64,000 nt of DNA, from the NCBI GenBank assembly GCA_949286115.1, contig CASEBK010000019.1, forward strand, positions 1-64,000. Reading direction: 5' to 3'. This stretch comes from an uncultured Veillonellaceae bacterium (GTDB lineage: Bacteria > Bacillota > Negativicutes > Veillonellales > Dialisteraceae). Every line of letters begins with the position of its first letter. Position 1 is the stretch's first letter. Positions 42,543-50,973 of this stretch are shown here, one piece after another. The position numbers and the translations under genes are program-made. Under the pieces are notes generated by a model. It searched no databases. It was not told where the DNA came from and worked only from the letters and a program-made list of their open reading frames with translations.

Positions 42543-44041
42543 CCTTGCAGGAACTGAGAAACAGCATTTTACAGCTTGCCATGCAAGGCAAGCTGGTAGA
42601 GCAGCGACCTGAGGAAGGTACCGCTGAGGAGCTCTTTGCTCAAATTCAGGAAAAAAAGCAACAGCTCATTAAAGAGGGAAAGATCAAGAAGGAGAAGTCC
42701 CTGCCTGAAATCACCGAAGATGAAAAACCGTTTGAGCTTCCAGAAAGTTGGATGTGGTGTAGGTTTGGACACATAGTAAACATTGTATCCGCAAGAAGAG
42801 TCCACAAAGAGGATTGGCAAACAAGTGGCATACCATTTTATCGCGCCCGAGAAATAGCAAAATTAGCTGATTATGGATTTGTCGACAATGAATTATTTAT
42901 TTCCGAAAAGCTATATGATGAATTTTCAAAATCGGGGATACCACATCCAGGAGATTTGATGGTTACAGCTGTTGGTACTTTAGGAAAGTGTTACATCATC
43001 AAAAAGGGCGATAAATTTTACTATAAAGATGCAAGCGTCATTTGTTTAGAAAATTATGCCCAATTATTACCAGACTACCTCAAATTTATAATGCAATCAG
43101 AAATGCTATTGAGGCAAATCCGAAGCAATTCCAGCGGTACAACTGTGGCTACATTAACAATCGTAAGAATGGCCCAATACTTGCTCCCTCTTCCGCCTCT
43201 GGCTGAGCAAGAGCGCATCGTGGCGAAGCTCGAGGAGCTGCTGCCCCTCGTGGATGCCTACGGGGAAGCGGCGGCGCGGCTGGACGCGCTGGAGGCGCGC
43301 TTCCCCGGCGACCTGCGGAAGTCTCTCCTTCAGGAAGCCGTCTCGGGCCACCTCGTTCCCCAGCGCGCGGAAGACGGCACGGCGGACGCCCTCTATGCAG
43401 AGATCCAGCAGGAGAAAGCCCGCCTCATCGCTGAGAAGAAGATCAAAAAAGAAAAGCCCCTCCCGCCCGTCACGGACGAAGAGAAGCCCTTCGACATTCC
43501 AAAGAGTTGGATATGGTGCAGGCTTAATGATATTGTTATAAAGACAATTAAACGCGGAAAATCACCAACATATACAAAGGAAAGCAATATTCTTGTTTTT
43601 GCACAGAAGTGCAATACCAAAGCAGGATATATTGATCTATCCCTGGCTCAATATTTGGATGAAACAAAGCTCAGCAAATATCCCGAAGAAGAATTTATGG
43701 TGAACAATGATATCGTCCTAAACTCTACTGGGCAAGGTACACTTGGTAGAATCGGGATATACCATAGCAGCGATAATCCTAATGCTTATCCAGTTGTGCC
43801 GGATTCGCATGTCACCATAATAAGGGTAAATCCTCATATTTCCATCAAATTTGTCTTTTACTTTTTGAAATACTGTCAACCCTACATGGAAAAGCTTGGT
43901 TCAGGTTCTACAAAGCAGACAGAATTAAGCGCAGGCGTTGTAAAAGCATTCCCTTTCCCTCTTCCACCTCTGGCGGAGCAGGAACGCATCGTGGCGAAGC
44001 TGGAAGAGCTGCTGCCTCTCACAGAGCGCCTTGCGCGCTGA
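42539..44041 (+). CDS. hsdS: Type I restriction enzyme, specificity subunit
   Basis: A 500-residue protein with two target-recognition domains (residues about 65-215 and 325-475) and conserved spacer helices between and after them. The repeat LPPLAEQERIVAKLEELLPL occurs twice, near 218 and 480, and a second repeat (KKEKxLP...EKPF..P.SWxWCR) precedes each recognition domain, as expected of two half-site modules. The recognition domains are AT-rich while the spacers have the GC-rich composition of the host, so the domains were probably exchanged by recombination. The DNA target cannot be read from sequence. Confidence 0.94.
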   Translation: MTLQELRNSILQLAMQGKLVEQRPEEGTAEELFAQIQEKKQQLIKEGKIKKEKSLPEITEDEKPFELPESWMWCRFGHIVNIVSARRVHKEDWQTSGIPFYRAREIAKLADYGFVDNELFISEKLYDEFSKSGIPHPGDLMVTAVGTLGKCYIIKKGDKFYYKDASVICLENYAQLLPDYLKFIMQSEMLLRQIRSNSSGTTVATLTIVRMAQYLLPLPPLAEQERIVAKLEELLPLVDAYGEAAARLDALEARFPGDLRKSLLQEAVSGHLVPQRAEDGTADALYAEIQQEKARLIAEKKIKKEKPLPPVTDEEKPFDIPKSWIWCRLNDIVIKTIKRGKSPTYTKESNILVFAQKCNTKAGYIDLSLAQYLDETKLSKYPEEEFMVNNDIVLNSTGQGTLGRIGIYHSSDNPNAYPVVPDSHVTIIRVNPHISIKFVFYFLKYCQPYMEKLGSGSTKQTELSAGVVKAFPFPLPPLAEQERIVAKLEELLPLTERLAR

Positions 44042-44042
44042 G

Positions 44043-44071
44043 GGCCGTCCCTTCGGGGGCGGTCTTTTTTT
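44043..44071 (+). terminator. Terminator of the hsd operon
   Basis: GGCCGTCCC and GGGGCGGTC form a hairpin directly after the hsdS stop, followed by TTTTTTT. Confidence 0.8.
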
Positions 44072-44113
44072 CGTTCCTTCTGCGGCGGACGCCTCTTCCG
44101 CCCTTTTTGCGCC

Positions 44114-44152
44114 GAAAGTCCTTTTTCATTTCTTCGGCCTCTTTCCTCCCCG
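44114..44152 (+). repeat. Right copy of the 39-bp direct repeat bracketing the hsd locus
   Basis: Matches the left copy at 38578-38616 in 33 of 39 positions, including the first nine and the last fifteen bases. It sits between the hsd terminator and the promoter of the next gene. Confidence 0.8.
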
Positions 44153-44299
44153 GTGATGACTTTCCTCTCCGCTGGCCCTTTTCATTCCCTCCGCGCCGGA
44201 TGCGCGTTTCCTTTCGGCGCGGGCGGTCTCTCTGTACCCGTCTTTCGGGCGAGGCGGAAAAGTTTTCTTTCTTTTTATGGATTCCCCGGTGGAAATTTT

Positions 44300-44327
44300 T
44301 TGTGTCGCATGTGTGGTATGTTATAAT
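44300..44327 (+). promoter_or_regulatory. Promoter of the exported-protein/apeB operon
   Basis: TATAAT at 44322-44327 carries a TG one base upstream (extended -10 type); TTGTGT lies 16 bases before it. The leader is about 50 bases. Confidence 0.6.
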
Positions 44328-44383
44328 ATTAACATCAAACATTTGAGGAATACGTTCGTATTTCCGGAAAGAGAGTGAACAGC

Positions 44384-44767
44384 ATGAAGAAAACCATCAT
44401 TGCCCTGGGGCTGGCCGCAGCGGCGCTCTGCTCCACCATGACTGTCTCCGCAGAGCGGCTCTGGCAGTATAACGACGCGCTCACCATCAATGTGGGCGAG
44501 GCGGACCTCAAGGTAGACAAGAACGGCCATCAGATCCTCACCTTCACCGGCGTGGAGAAGATCGAAGGCGGCACGAACACCATGACCTATGTGTACGATA
44601 TGACGGCGCGCACCATCCAGATCAAGGAGTTCGAGCAGGAGACGCCGAAGATCCACTACACCACGTCGTTCAACCCCGCGCCCATCGATTCGCCGAACCC
44701 GGTCATCCAGGAGCGTGCGGCCATGGCGCAGAAGGTGTATGAGATGGTCATGGAGAAAAAGAAATAA
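44384..44767 (+). CDS. Small exported protein of unknown function
   Basis: A 127-residue protein with a clear signal peptide (residues 1-23, ending TVSAE after an Ala/Leu core) and a 100-residue mature part with alternating beta-like stretches (TFTGVEKIEGGTNTMTYVYDMTARTIQI). No family was recognised; it is probably periplasmic or secreted. ATG 44384 was chosen as it begins the signal peptide; GTG 44375 is also in frame. The next gene, an aminopeptidase, starts three bases after its stop with only a weak ribosome site, so the two are coupled. Confidence 0.85.
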   Translation: MKKTIIALGLAAAALCSTMTVSAERLWQYNDALTINVGEADLKVDKNGHQILTFTGVEKIEGGTNTMTYVYDMTARTIQIKEFEQETPKIHYTTSFNPAPIDSPNPVIQERAAMAQKVYEMVMEKKK

Positions 44768-44770
44768 TCC

Positions 44771-46054
44771 ATGGCGGAAAACGAAACCGTATTTGAGGAG
44801 ATCTCCCGCGATCTCCTCCATTTTATAAGCAAAAGTCCGTCTCCGTACCACGCGGCGCGGGGCATCAAAGCGGCCTTCGTCTACGACCGGGCGATGGAGC
44901 TCCGCGAGGAGGATGACTGGACGCTCGAGCGGGGTCAGAAGTATGTGGTGACGCGGAACGGCTCGGCGGTGATCGCCTTCACCATTCCGCAGGAGGAGGC
45001 GCGGGACTTCCGCATCGTGGCGGTGCACAGCGACTCTCCTACGTTCCGCATCAAGGAGTCGCCGGAGATCGCCGACGGGCCTTATGTGCGGCTCAATGTG
45101 GAGCAGTACGGCGGCATGATCATGAGCACGTGGATGGACCGGCCTCTCTCCATGGCGGGAAGGGTCATCGTCTATGAGAACGGGCATCTCGTGCCGAAGC
45201 TCATCGCGCCGGGGCGGCCGCTCTTCGTCATCCCGTCGCTGGCGATCCATATGAACCGCGAAGTGAACGGGGGCTACGCGTGGAACGTGCAGAAGGATCT
45301 GCTGCCGCTCTTTGCCATGAAGGGCGGGCCGATCTCATTCATGGACGTGGTGGCCGCCGAGGCTCACTGCAAAAAGGAGGACATCTACGGCCACGATCTG
45401 TCTCTCGTCTCGCTCGTGCCGGGCACGGTGTGGGGCGCGGACAGCTCTTTCGTCTCCGCGCCGCGTCTGGACGATCTGCAGTGCGCCTTCGCCGCGTTCC
45501 GGGGCTACACCATGGGCGCGAAGGAACAGCACATCTCTGTGTACGCGCTCTTCGACAATGAAGAGGTGGGAAGCGGCACCCGCCAGGGCGCGGGGGGCAC
45601 GTTCCTCCATGACACGCTCGTGCGCATCGCCGAGGCGCTGGGCCTCTCGGAGGCAAAGCTCCTCGCCATGCTCTCCCGGAGCTTCATGATCTCTGCGGAC
45701 AATGCCCACGCGGTGCACCCGAACTACGCGTCCGAGTCGGACCCGGTGAACCGGCCCACGCTGAACGGCGGCATCGTCATCAAGTACAACGCCCAGCAGA
45801 AGTACTGCACGGACGGCTGGACGGCGGCGGTCTTCCGCAGGCTCTGCGAGGAGGCGAAGGTGCCCGTGCAGGTCTTCACGAACCGCAGCGACCGCCTCGG
45901 CGGCTCCACTCTCGGGAACATCTCCATCCAGAAGGTGCCGGTGCCCACGGTGGACGTGGGGCTCCCGCAGCTTGCGATGCACTCGTCCTACGAGACGGCA
46001 GGCATCCTCGACACGGCGTACTTCGTGACGGCGGCGGCGAAGTTCTTCGAATGA
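44771..46054 (+). CDS. apeB: M18 family aminopeptidase
   Basis: A 427-residue cytosolic zinc aminopeptidase (aspartyl/leucyl type). Metal and catalytic residues are visible in AVHSDSPTFRIK (His, Asp), FDNEEVGSG (catalytic Glu pair), MISADNAHAVHPNY (Asp) and MHSSYETAG (His). Length matches bacterial M18 enzymes. The natural role is peptide turnover. It follows a small exported-protein gene and is ended by a terminator at 46063. Confidence 0.93.
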   Translation: MAENETVFEEISRDLLHFISKSPSPYHAARGIKAAFVYDRAMELREEDDWTLERGQKYVVTRNGSAVIAFTIPQEEARDFRIVAVHSDSPTFRIKESPEIADGPYVRLNVEQYGGMIMSTWMDRPLSMAGRVIVYENGHLVPKLIAPGRPLFVIPSLAIHMNREVNGGYAWNVQKDLLPLFAMKGGPISFMDVVAAEAHCKKEDIYGHDLSLVSLVPGTVWGADSSFVSAPRLDDLQCAFAAFRGYTMGAKEQHISVYALFDNEEVGSGTRQGAGGTFLHDTLVRIAEALGLSEAKLLAMLSRSFMISADNAHAVHPNYASESDPVNRPTLNGGIVIKYNAQQKYCTDGWTAAVFRRLCEEAKVPVQVFTNRSDRLGGSTLGNISIQKVPVPTVDVGLPQLAMHSSYETAGILDTAYFVTAAAKFFE

Positions 46055-46062
46055 GACGAACG

Positions 46063-46095
46063 AAAAAAGGCTCCCTTGGGGGCCTTTTCTTTTTG
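46063..46095 (+). terminator. Terminator of the apeB operon
   Basis: AAAAGGCTCCC and GGGGGCCTTTT form a hairpin followed by CTTTTT. Confidence 0.75.
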
Positions 46096-46115
46096 CAGAT
46101 CTCACATATTTCCAA

Positions 46116-46158
46116 AGAAAAAGCAGGCTCTCTTCGGAGCGCCCGCTTCTTTTTTTAT
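46116..46158 (-). terminator. Terminator of the amt-P-II operon
   Basis: AAGCGGGC and GCCTGCTT with inner CTC/GAG pairs form a hairpin on the minus strand followed by TTTTTC. Confidence 0.7.
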
Positions 46159-46164
46159 GTGCCT

Positions 46165-46533
46165 TCAGGGCTGGTAGTCGATGACGGCGTCGCCGCCCAT
46201 CTCGCCGGTGCGGATCTTCACCGCCGTGGTGAGTTCGGATACGAAGATCTTCCCGTCGCCCACGTGGCCGGAGCAGCAGACGCTCCGGATGGTGTCGATA
46301 AGCTTCTGGAGCGGCGTCTCGAAGATGACGATCTCCACTTTCGTCTTCGGCATGAGATTCACCGGCAGCTCTTTGCCGCGGAAGATCTCCGACTGGCCTC
46401 GGGTGAGGCCGCAGCCATACACATCGGATACGGTCATGCCCGTGACTTTGATGGCAAAGAGCGCATCTTTCAGTTCGTCCAGCTTTTCCGGACGGATGAT
46501 CGCTTCTACTTTGTATATCTTGTTCGTCTCCAT
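46165..46533 (-). CDS. P-II family nitrogen regulator
   Basis: A 122-residue trimeric signal protein of nitrogen supply, here next to amt, where GlnK-like proteins block the channel. The core KVEAIIRPEKLDELKDAL, the T-loop region CGLTRGQSEIFRGKELPVNLMPKTKVEIVI and the ATP/2-oxoglutarate segment GHVGDGKIFVSELTTAVKIRTGE are all present. In the T-loop the uridylylation Tyr51 of enteric proteins is replaced by Leu and Tyr46 by Phe, so it is unlikely to be uridylylated and probably responds to ADP/ATP and 2-oxoglutarate alone. It lies 11 bases after the amt stop. Confidence 0.93.
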   Translation of the reverse strand: METNKIYKVEAIIRPEKLDELKDALFAIKVTGMTVSDVYGCGLTRGQSEIFRGKELPVNLMPKTKVEIVIFETPLQKLIDTIRSVCCSGHVGDGKIFVSELTTAVKIRTGEMGGDAVIDYQP

Positions 46534-46544
46534 GTTTGTCCTCC

Positions 46545-47849
46545 TTAGAGCTTATTATACGCCCGCTCGCCGTGTTCGATCATGTCGAGGCCCTGCGCTT
46601 CTTCCGAAGGCGTCGCCCGGAGCTGCATCACCGCGCCGACGATCTTCACGAGGATGGCCGTCACGACCACCGCCATGACGATGCCGGTAACGACGCCCGT
46701 CGCCTGGGGGATCATCTGGGCGGGATTGCCTGCGAGCACGCCGTCTGCCCCGGCCGCGTTCACCGCGGTGGTGCAGAAGACGCCCGTCATGAGCGCGCCC
46801 CACACGCCGCCCATACCGTGGCAGCCGAAGACGTCCAGCGCGTCGTCATACTGGAATTTCGCTTTCACATAGGCGATGAAGAAGTAGCAGATGCACGGCG
46901 TGGTGAGGCCGATGAAGAAGGCCGCCTGGCTGTCCACGAAACCCGCGCCGGGAGTAATGCCCACGAGACCGGCGATGACGCCCGTCATGAAGCCCACCGT
47001 GGTGACTTTCCGATGGAGGAATTTATCGAGGACCGCCCACACGAGACCGGCCGTGCAGGAGGCGATGCCCGTATTGGCGAGCGCCTGGGCCATCACGTCG
47101 GAGGAAGTGAGGCCCGCTCCGGAATTGAAGCCGAACCAGCCGAGCCAGAGGAAGCTCGCCCCGAGGCAGACGTAGGGCACGTTGTGCGGCCGAATGGCGG
47201 CGGTGCCGAAGTCTTTGCGCTTCCCGATGAGGATAGCCGCGGTGAGGGCGGAGAAGCCGCTGGTCACGTGGATGACCGTGCCGCCTGCAAAGTCAAGAGC
47301 GCCCATATTGCGGATGATGCCGCCGTCGCCCCAGACCATGTGGCACATGGGGTCATAGACGAGCGTCCCCCAGAGGAAGATGAAAAGGCAGTACGCCGGG
47401 AAGCGGGTACGCTCCACGATGCCCCCGGATACGATGGCCGGCGTGAGGATCGCGAACGCCATCTGGAACATGCAGAAGAGGATGTGCGGGATGGTCGCCG
47501 AGTAGGTGGGATTGGCCGTCATGCCTACGCCGGAGAGGAAGGCCCAGTCGAAATTGCCGATGACCCCGCCCACGTCCGGACCGAAGGAGAGGGAATACCC
47601 GAAGAGGAACCACTGCACGGTGAAGATTGCCAAGCAGATGAAGGACATCATCATCGTATTGAGCGTATTTTTGCGGCGCACCAGACCGCCGTAGAAGAAT
47701 CCCAGCGCCGGCGTCATGATGAGCACCAGGAGGGTCGCCACCGCCACATAGGCCATGTCGCCCGCATTGAGCTCCGCGGCCGGCTCGGCGGCAAAGGCGG
47801 CCATCGGCATGAGCGCCGCCGGGAGAGCAAAGAGTACAGATCGTTTCAT
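46545..47849 (-). CDS. amt: Ammonium transporter
   Basis: A 434-residue membrane protein with a signal-like start and eleven membrane segments, of the Amt/MEP family that imports ammonium. Recognisable parts are the N-terminal TPALGFFYGGLVRRKN, the DFAGGTVIHVTSGFSAL block with the first pore His, LGWFGFNSGA, and FGCHGMGGVWGA with the second pore His. GGAAGAAG precedes ATG 47849. A P-II gene follows, the standard pairing for regulated uptake. Two hairpins lie in the upstream region and may attenuate expression. Confidence 0.96.
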   Translation of the reverse strand: MKRSVLFALPAALMPMAAFAAEPAAELNAGDMAYVAVATLLVLIMTPALGFFYGGLVRRKNTLNTMMMSFICLAIFTVQWFLFGYSLSFGPDVGGVIGNFDWAFLSGVGMTANPTYSATIPHILFCMFQMAFAILTPAIVSGGIVERTRFPAYCLFIFLWGTLVYDPMCHMVWGDGGIIRNMGALDFAGGTVIHVTSGFSALTAAILIGKRKDFGTAAIRPHNVPYVCLGASFLWLGWFGFNSGAGLTSSDVMAQALANTGIASCTAGLVWAVLDKFLHRKVTTVGFMTGVIAGLVGITPGAGFVDSQAAFFIGLTTPCICYFFIAYVKAKFQYDDALDVFGCHGMGGVWGALMTGVFCTTAVNAAGADGVLAGNPAQMIPQATGVVTGIVMAVVVTAILVKIVGAVMQLRATPSEEAQGLDMIEHGERAYNKL

Positions 47850-48198
47850 TTTCTTCTTCCTTTCTTTTCATACAGCCAGATTGTCGTCATGCCGACCGGC
47901 GCTGTCGCTCGAAATTCCATTTCATCACCTGTCATTCCCCTTTCTGTCCACGGACCGTCCGGAAATACAGAAAAGCCGCTTCGGGCATCCCCCCAAAGCG
48001 GCTCCATTGCGCGTACGCATTTCCGGAAACGAAAAAGCCCGCTCGTCTGAGCAGGCTCCGTTGTCTCGTATGAACTTAATGTATGACAACAGTATACACA
48101 GTACCGGCCGCTTCCGCAAGCCTTTTTCCTGTGCTTTCTCTGCAATGATGATTTTCTTTTCCTCATAAGGCCGTCATCCATGCCTCGCCGTCATGGCC
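47850..48198. other. Region upstream of amt (about 350 bases)
   Basis: Contains two hairpins (47971-48057) and a possible promoter (TTGCGG and TATACT, 17 apart, about 48090-48120 on the minus strand). A 12-codon frame beginning near 47925 (MKWNFERQ...) overlaps an AGGTG site and is not convincing. No other gene was seen. Confidence 0.5.
47971..48057 (-). promoter_or_regulatory. Tandem terminator-like hairpins before amt
   Basis: On the minus strand AGCC.GCTC/GAGC.GGCT followed by TTTTTCG (48057-48032), then AGCCGCTT/AAGCGGCT followed by TTTTC (48003-47971). They could be tandem terminators of the previous operon or attenuators in an amt leader; a promoter upstream of both, if real, would favour attenuation. 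Confidence 0.5.
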
Positions 48199-48900
48199 TC
48201 ACGACAGCACTTCGGCAAGCACGGCCTCCGCGTTCGCTCCGGTCTTCTCATCCACATGTTTCGCAAGCAGCGCCGTGAGCGCGCGGAGCTCCTCCGCGGT
48301 GACGCCGTTGTGCATGGCCACGCCCATGTGCGAGCGGAGCTGCGCGTTCACATTGCCGATGCCGGCGAGCATGGACACGGTGGCGAGTTCCCGCTCCCGC
48401 CAGGTGAAGCGGCCCCGGGAGAAGACGTCGCAAAAGAGATGCTCCCGGAGGAACGTATTCAGCACCGGCGCGAAGTCATACATGCCGCCGCCCACGCGCC
48501 GCCCGGTGAGCTCCGTCTGGACCCGCTCGCCGTACGCTTCTCTGTCCGTCCCCGCAGGGAGCGCCTCTGGCTCTGCGCCGATCTCATCGGAAAGGCCCGC
48601 GGCTTTCCGCTCATTCACCACGTTCATCACAGCGGTCATGCCGTTCAGTCCGCGGGGAAATCCGGCGTAGGCGTAGAGCTGCACCATGAGCTCCTTTTCT
48701 TCATTCACGGTAAGTCCCCGGTCGAGCCCTTCGGCGAGCGCGCCCCGGAGCCCATCCATGTCTCCTTTCGCGGCCAGCGCGGAAATGACGGCGATGGACG
48801 ATTCGCGGGCAGAGAGCGGCGCCTCCGCCGCCCGGGCCGTGCTCCCGCCGAAAAGGAACAGGGCGATCATGCCCAAAAGAAGAAGCAGTTTCCTTTTCAT
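48199..48900 (-). CDS. Carboxymuconolactone decarboxylase family protein, exported
   Basis: A 233-residue protein with a signal peptide (residues 1-22) and two CMD-like helical segments, as in the AhpD/CMD superfamily; typical parts are ELMVQLYAYAGFPRGLNGMTAV and ELATVSMLAGIGNVNAQLRSHMGVAMHNG. No CxxC redox pair was seen, so an AhpD-like peroxidase partner role is unlikely. ATG 48900 follows GGGAGG. It is the last gene of the MerR-controlled operon. Confidence 0.85.
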   Translation of the reverse strand: MKRKLLLLLGMIALFLFGGSTARAAEAPLSARESSIAVISALAAKGDMDGLRGALAEGLDRGLTVNEEKELMVQLYAYAGFPRGLNGMTAVMNVVNERKAAGLSDEIGAEPEALPAGTDREAYGERVQTELTGRRVGGGMYDFAPVLNTFLREHLFCDVFSRGRFTWRERELATVSMLAGIGNVNAQLRSHMGVAMHNGVTAEELRALTALLAKHVDEKTGANAEAVLAEVLS

Positions 48901-49014
48901 ACATACCTCCCTTATGACCGGCCTTTCGGCCCTGATGCTGTTTCCCTTCTGCATGGCAGCAGAGGAAATGGCCAATATCCCTTCCCCATCGTCTTCCATG
49001 TGCTTCCCGCATGG

Positions 49015-49877
49015 TCACGGCCGGAGATGGCGCTCCTGCACCATCTCGTAGAACCACTCCACCATGGCTGGGTCGTAATGGGAGAAGAAGAGGCTGTCCT
49101 TCTCATCGAGCCCTTCGATCTTCCGCATTTCTTCCGCAGAGAGCATGAAGTCAAATACGTCCAGATTCTGTTCCATCCTGTCCCTGTGGACGGACTTGGG
49201 GATGACCACCACGTCTTTCTGCAGGAGGAAGCGCAGCGCCGTCTGCGCCGCAGTCTTGCCGTGCGCCGCGCCGATGCCGGTCAGCACAGGATTCGTGAAG
49301 AGGTCGCCCCGGCCCTCCGCAAAAGGCGCCCACGCTTCGTGAACGATGCCATAGCGCCGCATGATCTCGTGGAGCTCTTTCTGCTGATGGAAGACGTGGG
49401 TCTCCACTTCATTCACCGCGGGCCGGATATCCACATTGTGGCATAGGTCGATGAGCCGGTCCGCAAAGAAATTGGACACGCCGATGGCGCGGAGCTTCCC
49501 CGTACGGCAGGCCTCCTCCATGGCACGGTATGTGCGTAATAATCTCCGAACGGCTGATGGATAAGCATGAGATCCACGTAGTCCGTCCCGAGGCGGCGGA
49601 GCGAATCATCGATGGACTGTTTCGCCCGCTCGTAGCCGCTGTTTGCGAGCCAGATCTTCGTGGTGAGAAAGATATCTTCCCGGCGCACGGAGGAGCGCCG
49701 CATCGCCTCGCCCACTTCATATTCGTTATCATAGGACTGGGCGGTATCGAGAAGGCGATAGCCCGCATCGAGCGCGTCCATGACGCAACGCACACAGTCT
49801 TTCGGCGCGATCTGATACACGCCGAATCCGATCTTCGGCATGACCATGCCATTATTCAAAGTGATCGTTTCCATCAT
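49015..49877 (-). pseudogene. Aldo/keto reductase, frameshifted
   Basis: An aldo/keto reductase gene in two frames. The first part from ATG 49877 carries NNGMVMPKIGFGVYQI, the catalytic Asp and Tyr (LLDTAQSYDNEYEVG), the Lys (LTTKIWL) and DLMLIHQPFGDYY; the second frame resumes as YRAMEEACRTGKLRAIGVSNF, with the NADPH-binding PKSVHRDRMEQNLDVFDF end. One base is missing between GATTATTAC and TACCGTGCC, near 49535; restoring it gives an about 287-residue protein of normal length. Either a recently inactivated gene or a sequencing slip. It follows the hydrolase gene by 13 bases. Confidence 0.85.
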
Positions 49878-49890
49878 CGCACTTCCTTTC

Positions 49891-50973
49891 TCACACAAGG
49901 CCTTTCTCTTTCATCCATGCTTCCAGTATGTCCGCCACATCCCGGTTATTGAGATCGGACATGAGAAAATGGGTATTGCCCCGGAGGCCTTTGTCCAGGA
50001 GCGAGAGCACCGTCACGTCCCCGCCGCGGCGGTTCACCGTCTCCGCCCAGGCCCGGGCCAGATGGAGGCGCACCCGCCAGTTGTCTAGTCCCCAGACTTC
50101 GGTGCGCTCTTCGGGAATATTGTCGCCGAAGACGACCAGAATGGGGATCTTCGTGAGGCGGAGAAATTCCTCCATGGAGACGTCTTCCCCTGCCGCCGGG
50201 AAGGGGCTGGATGTCTCCTCTGCGGGCGGCTCTTCGCCTTTCGGGAACGGGAACGTCCCCGGCTCGAGGGCGATGACGCCCTTCACGTGAGGGCTCGCCA
50301 TGGCCGCTGCCCATCCGGGCCCGCCGCCTTGCGAATGGGTAACGAGCACGCCGTCCCCTGCCCGCTCGAAGACAGCGGTCATGGCCCGAGCGATGACTGC
50401 TTCATCATACGCGCCCGTATTGGGCGTCATCTGCCGGAAGAACTGGTCCCGCCAGGCCGCGTCGTCAGGAACGGCTGCGCCGGGAAGCGTCTCCGGCCAC
50501 ACGCCGATGCGGAAATTGTTGTACCAGAGCTGATCGTCCGGCACGGCGGAAAGGGTCTCCGGCACGGAGGAGCGCCCCGCCCGGTCTCTTCGGGGCTGAT
50601 CCACCACATAGGTGGCGTAGCCTTTTTCGAGGAAGATATTCTGGAAGCCGTCCCGCCCGTCGGGCGTGGTCTCCCAAGTCTTCCCAGACTGGCCCGCCCC
50701 GTGGAGGAAGACCAGCGCCGGGCCGTGAACATCTGCCGGTCTCTGCCAGAACACGTAGGCGTGATCGCCGTGGAGCGTCTCCCCGGCAAGGTCGCAGGGA
50801 GCTTCGTTCCCGCGATAGGCCCCTTCGGCGGTCCGCACGGTCCCTCCGGCGAAGAAGCTCCCCTGATCCGCCAGCAGCACCGGATGCATCGCCATGGACG
50901 GCCCCGCCAGAGCGAGCGCCGCCAGCAGTGCTACAAGAGCCGAACCTCTGCCTTTACGAAATATGGCCTTCAT
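49891..50973 (-). CDS. Exported alpha/beta hydrolase
   Basis: A 360-residue protein with a signal peptide (1-28) and an alpha/beta hydrolase domain. The oxyanion region LVFLHGAGQSGKTW and the nucleophile elbow VTHSQGGGPGW (Ser) are clear; the acid is probably in VFGDNIPEE and the base His in RGNTHFLMSDLNN. It overlaps the upstream cupin gene by 20 bases. Substrate unknown; the operon context (cupin, aldo/keto reductase, CMD protein) suggests small organic molecule detoxification. Confidence 0.85.
   Translation of the reverse strand: MKAIFRKGRGSALVALLAALALAGPSMAMHPVLLADQGSFFAGGTVRTAEGAYRGNEAPCDLAGETLHGDHAYVFWQRPADVHGPALVFLHGAGQSGKTWETTPDGRDGFQNIFLEKGYATYVVDQPRRDRAGRSSVPETLSAVPDDQLWYNNFRIGVWPETLPGAAVPDDAAWRDQFFRQMTPNTGAYDEAVIARAMTAVFERAGDGVLVTHSQGGGPGWAAAMASPHVKGVIALEPGTFPFPKGEEPPAEETSSPFPAAGEDVSMEEFLRLTKIPILVVFGDNIPEERTEVWGLDNWRVRLHLARAWAETVNRRGGDVTVLSLLDKGLRGNTHFLMSDLNNRDVADILEAWMKEKGLV

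Larger units (their letters stand above)
44042..44383. other. Region after hsdS (about 340 bases)
   Basis: Holds the hsd terminator, the right 39-bp repeat and the promoter of the next gene; GC- and pyrimidine-rich, with no further gene seen. Confidence 0.6.
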
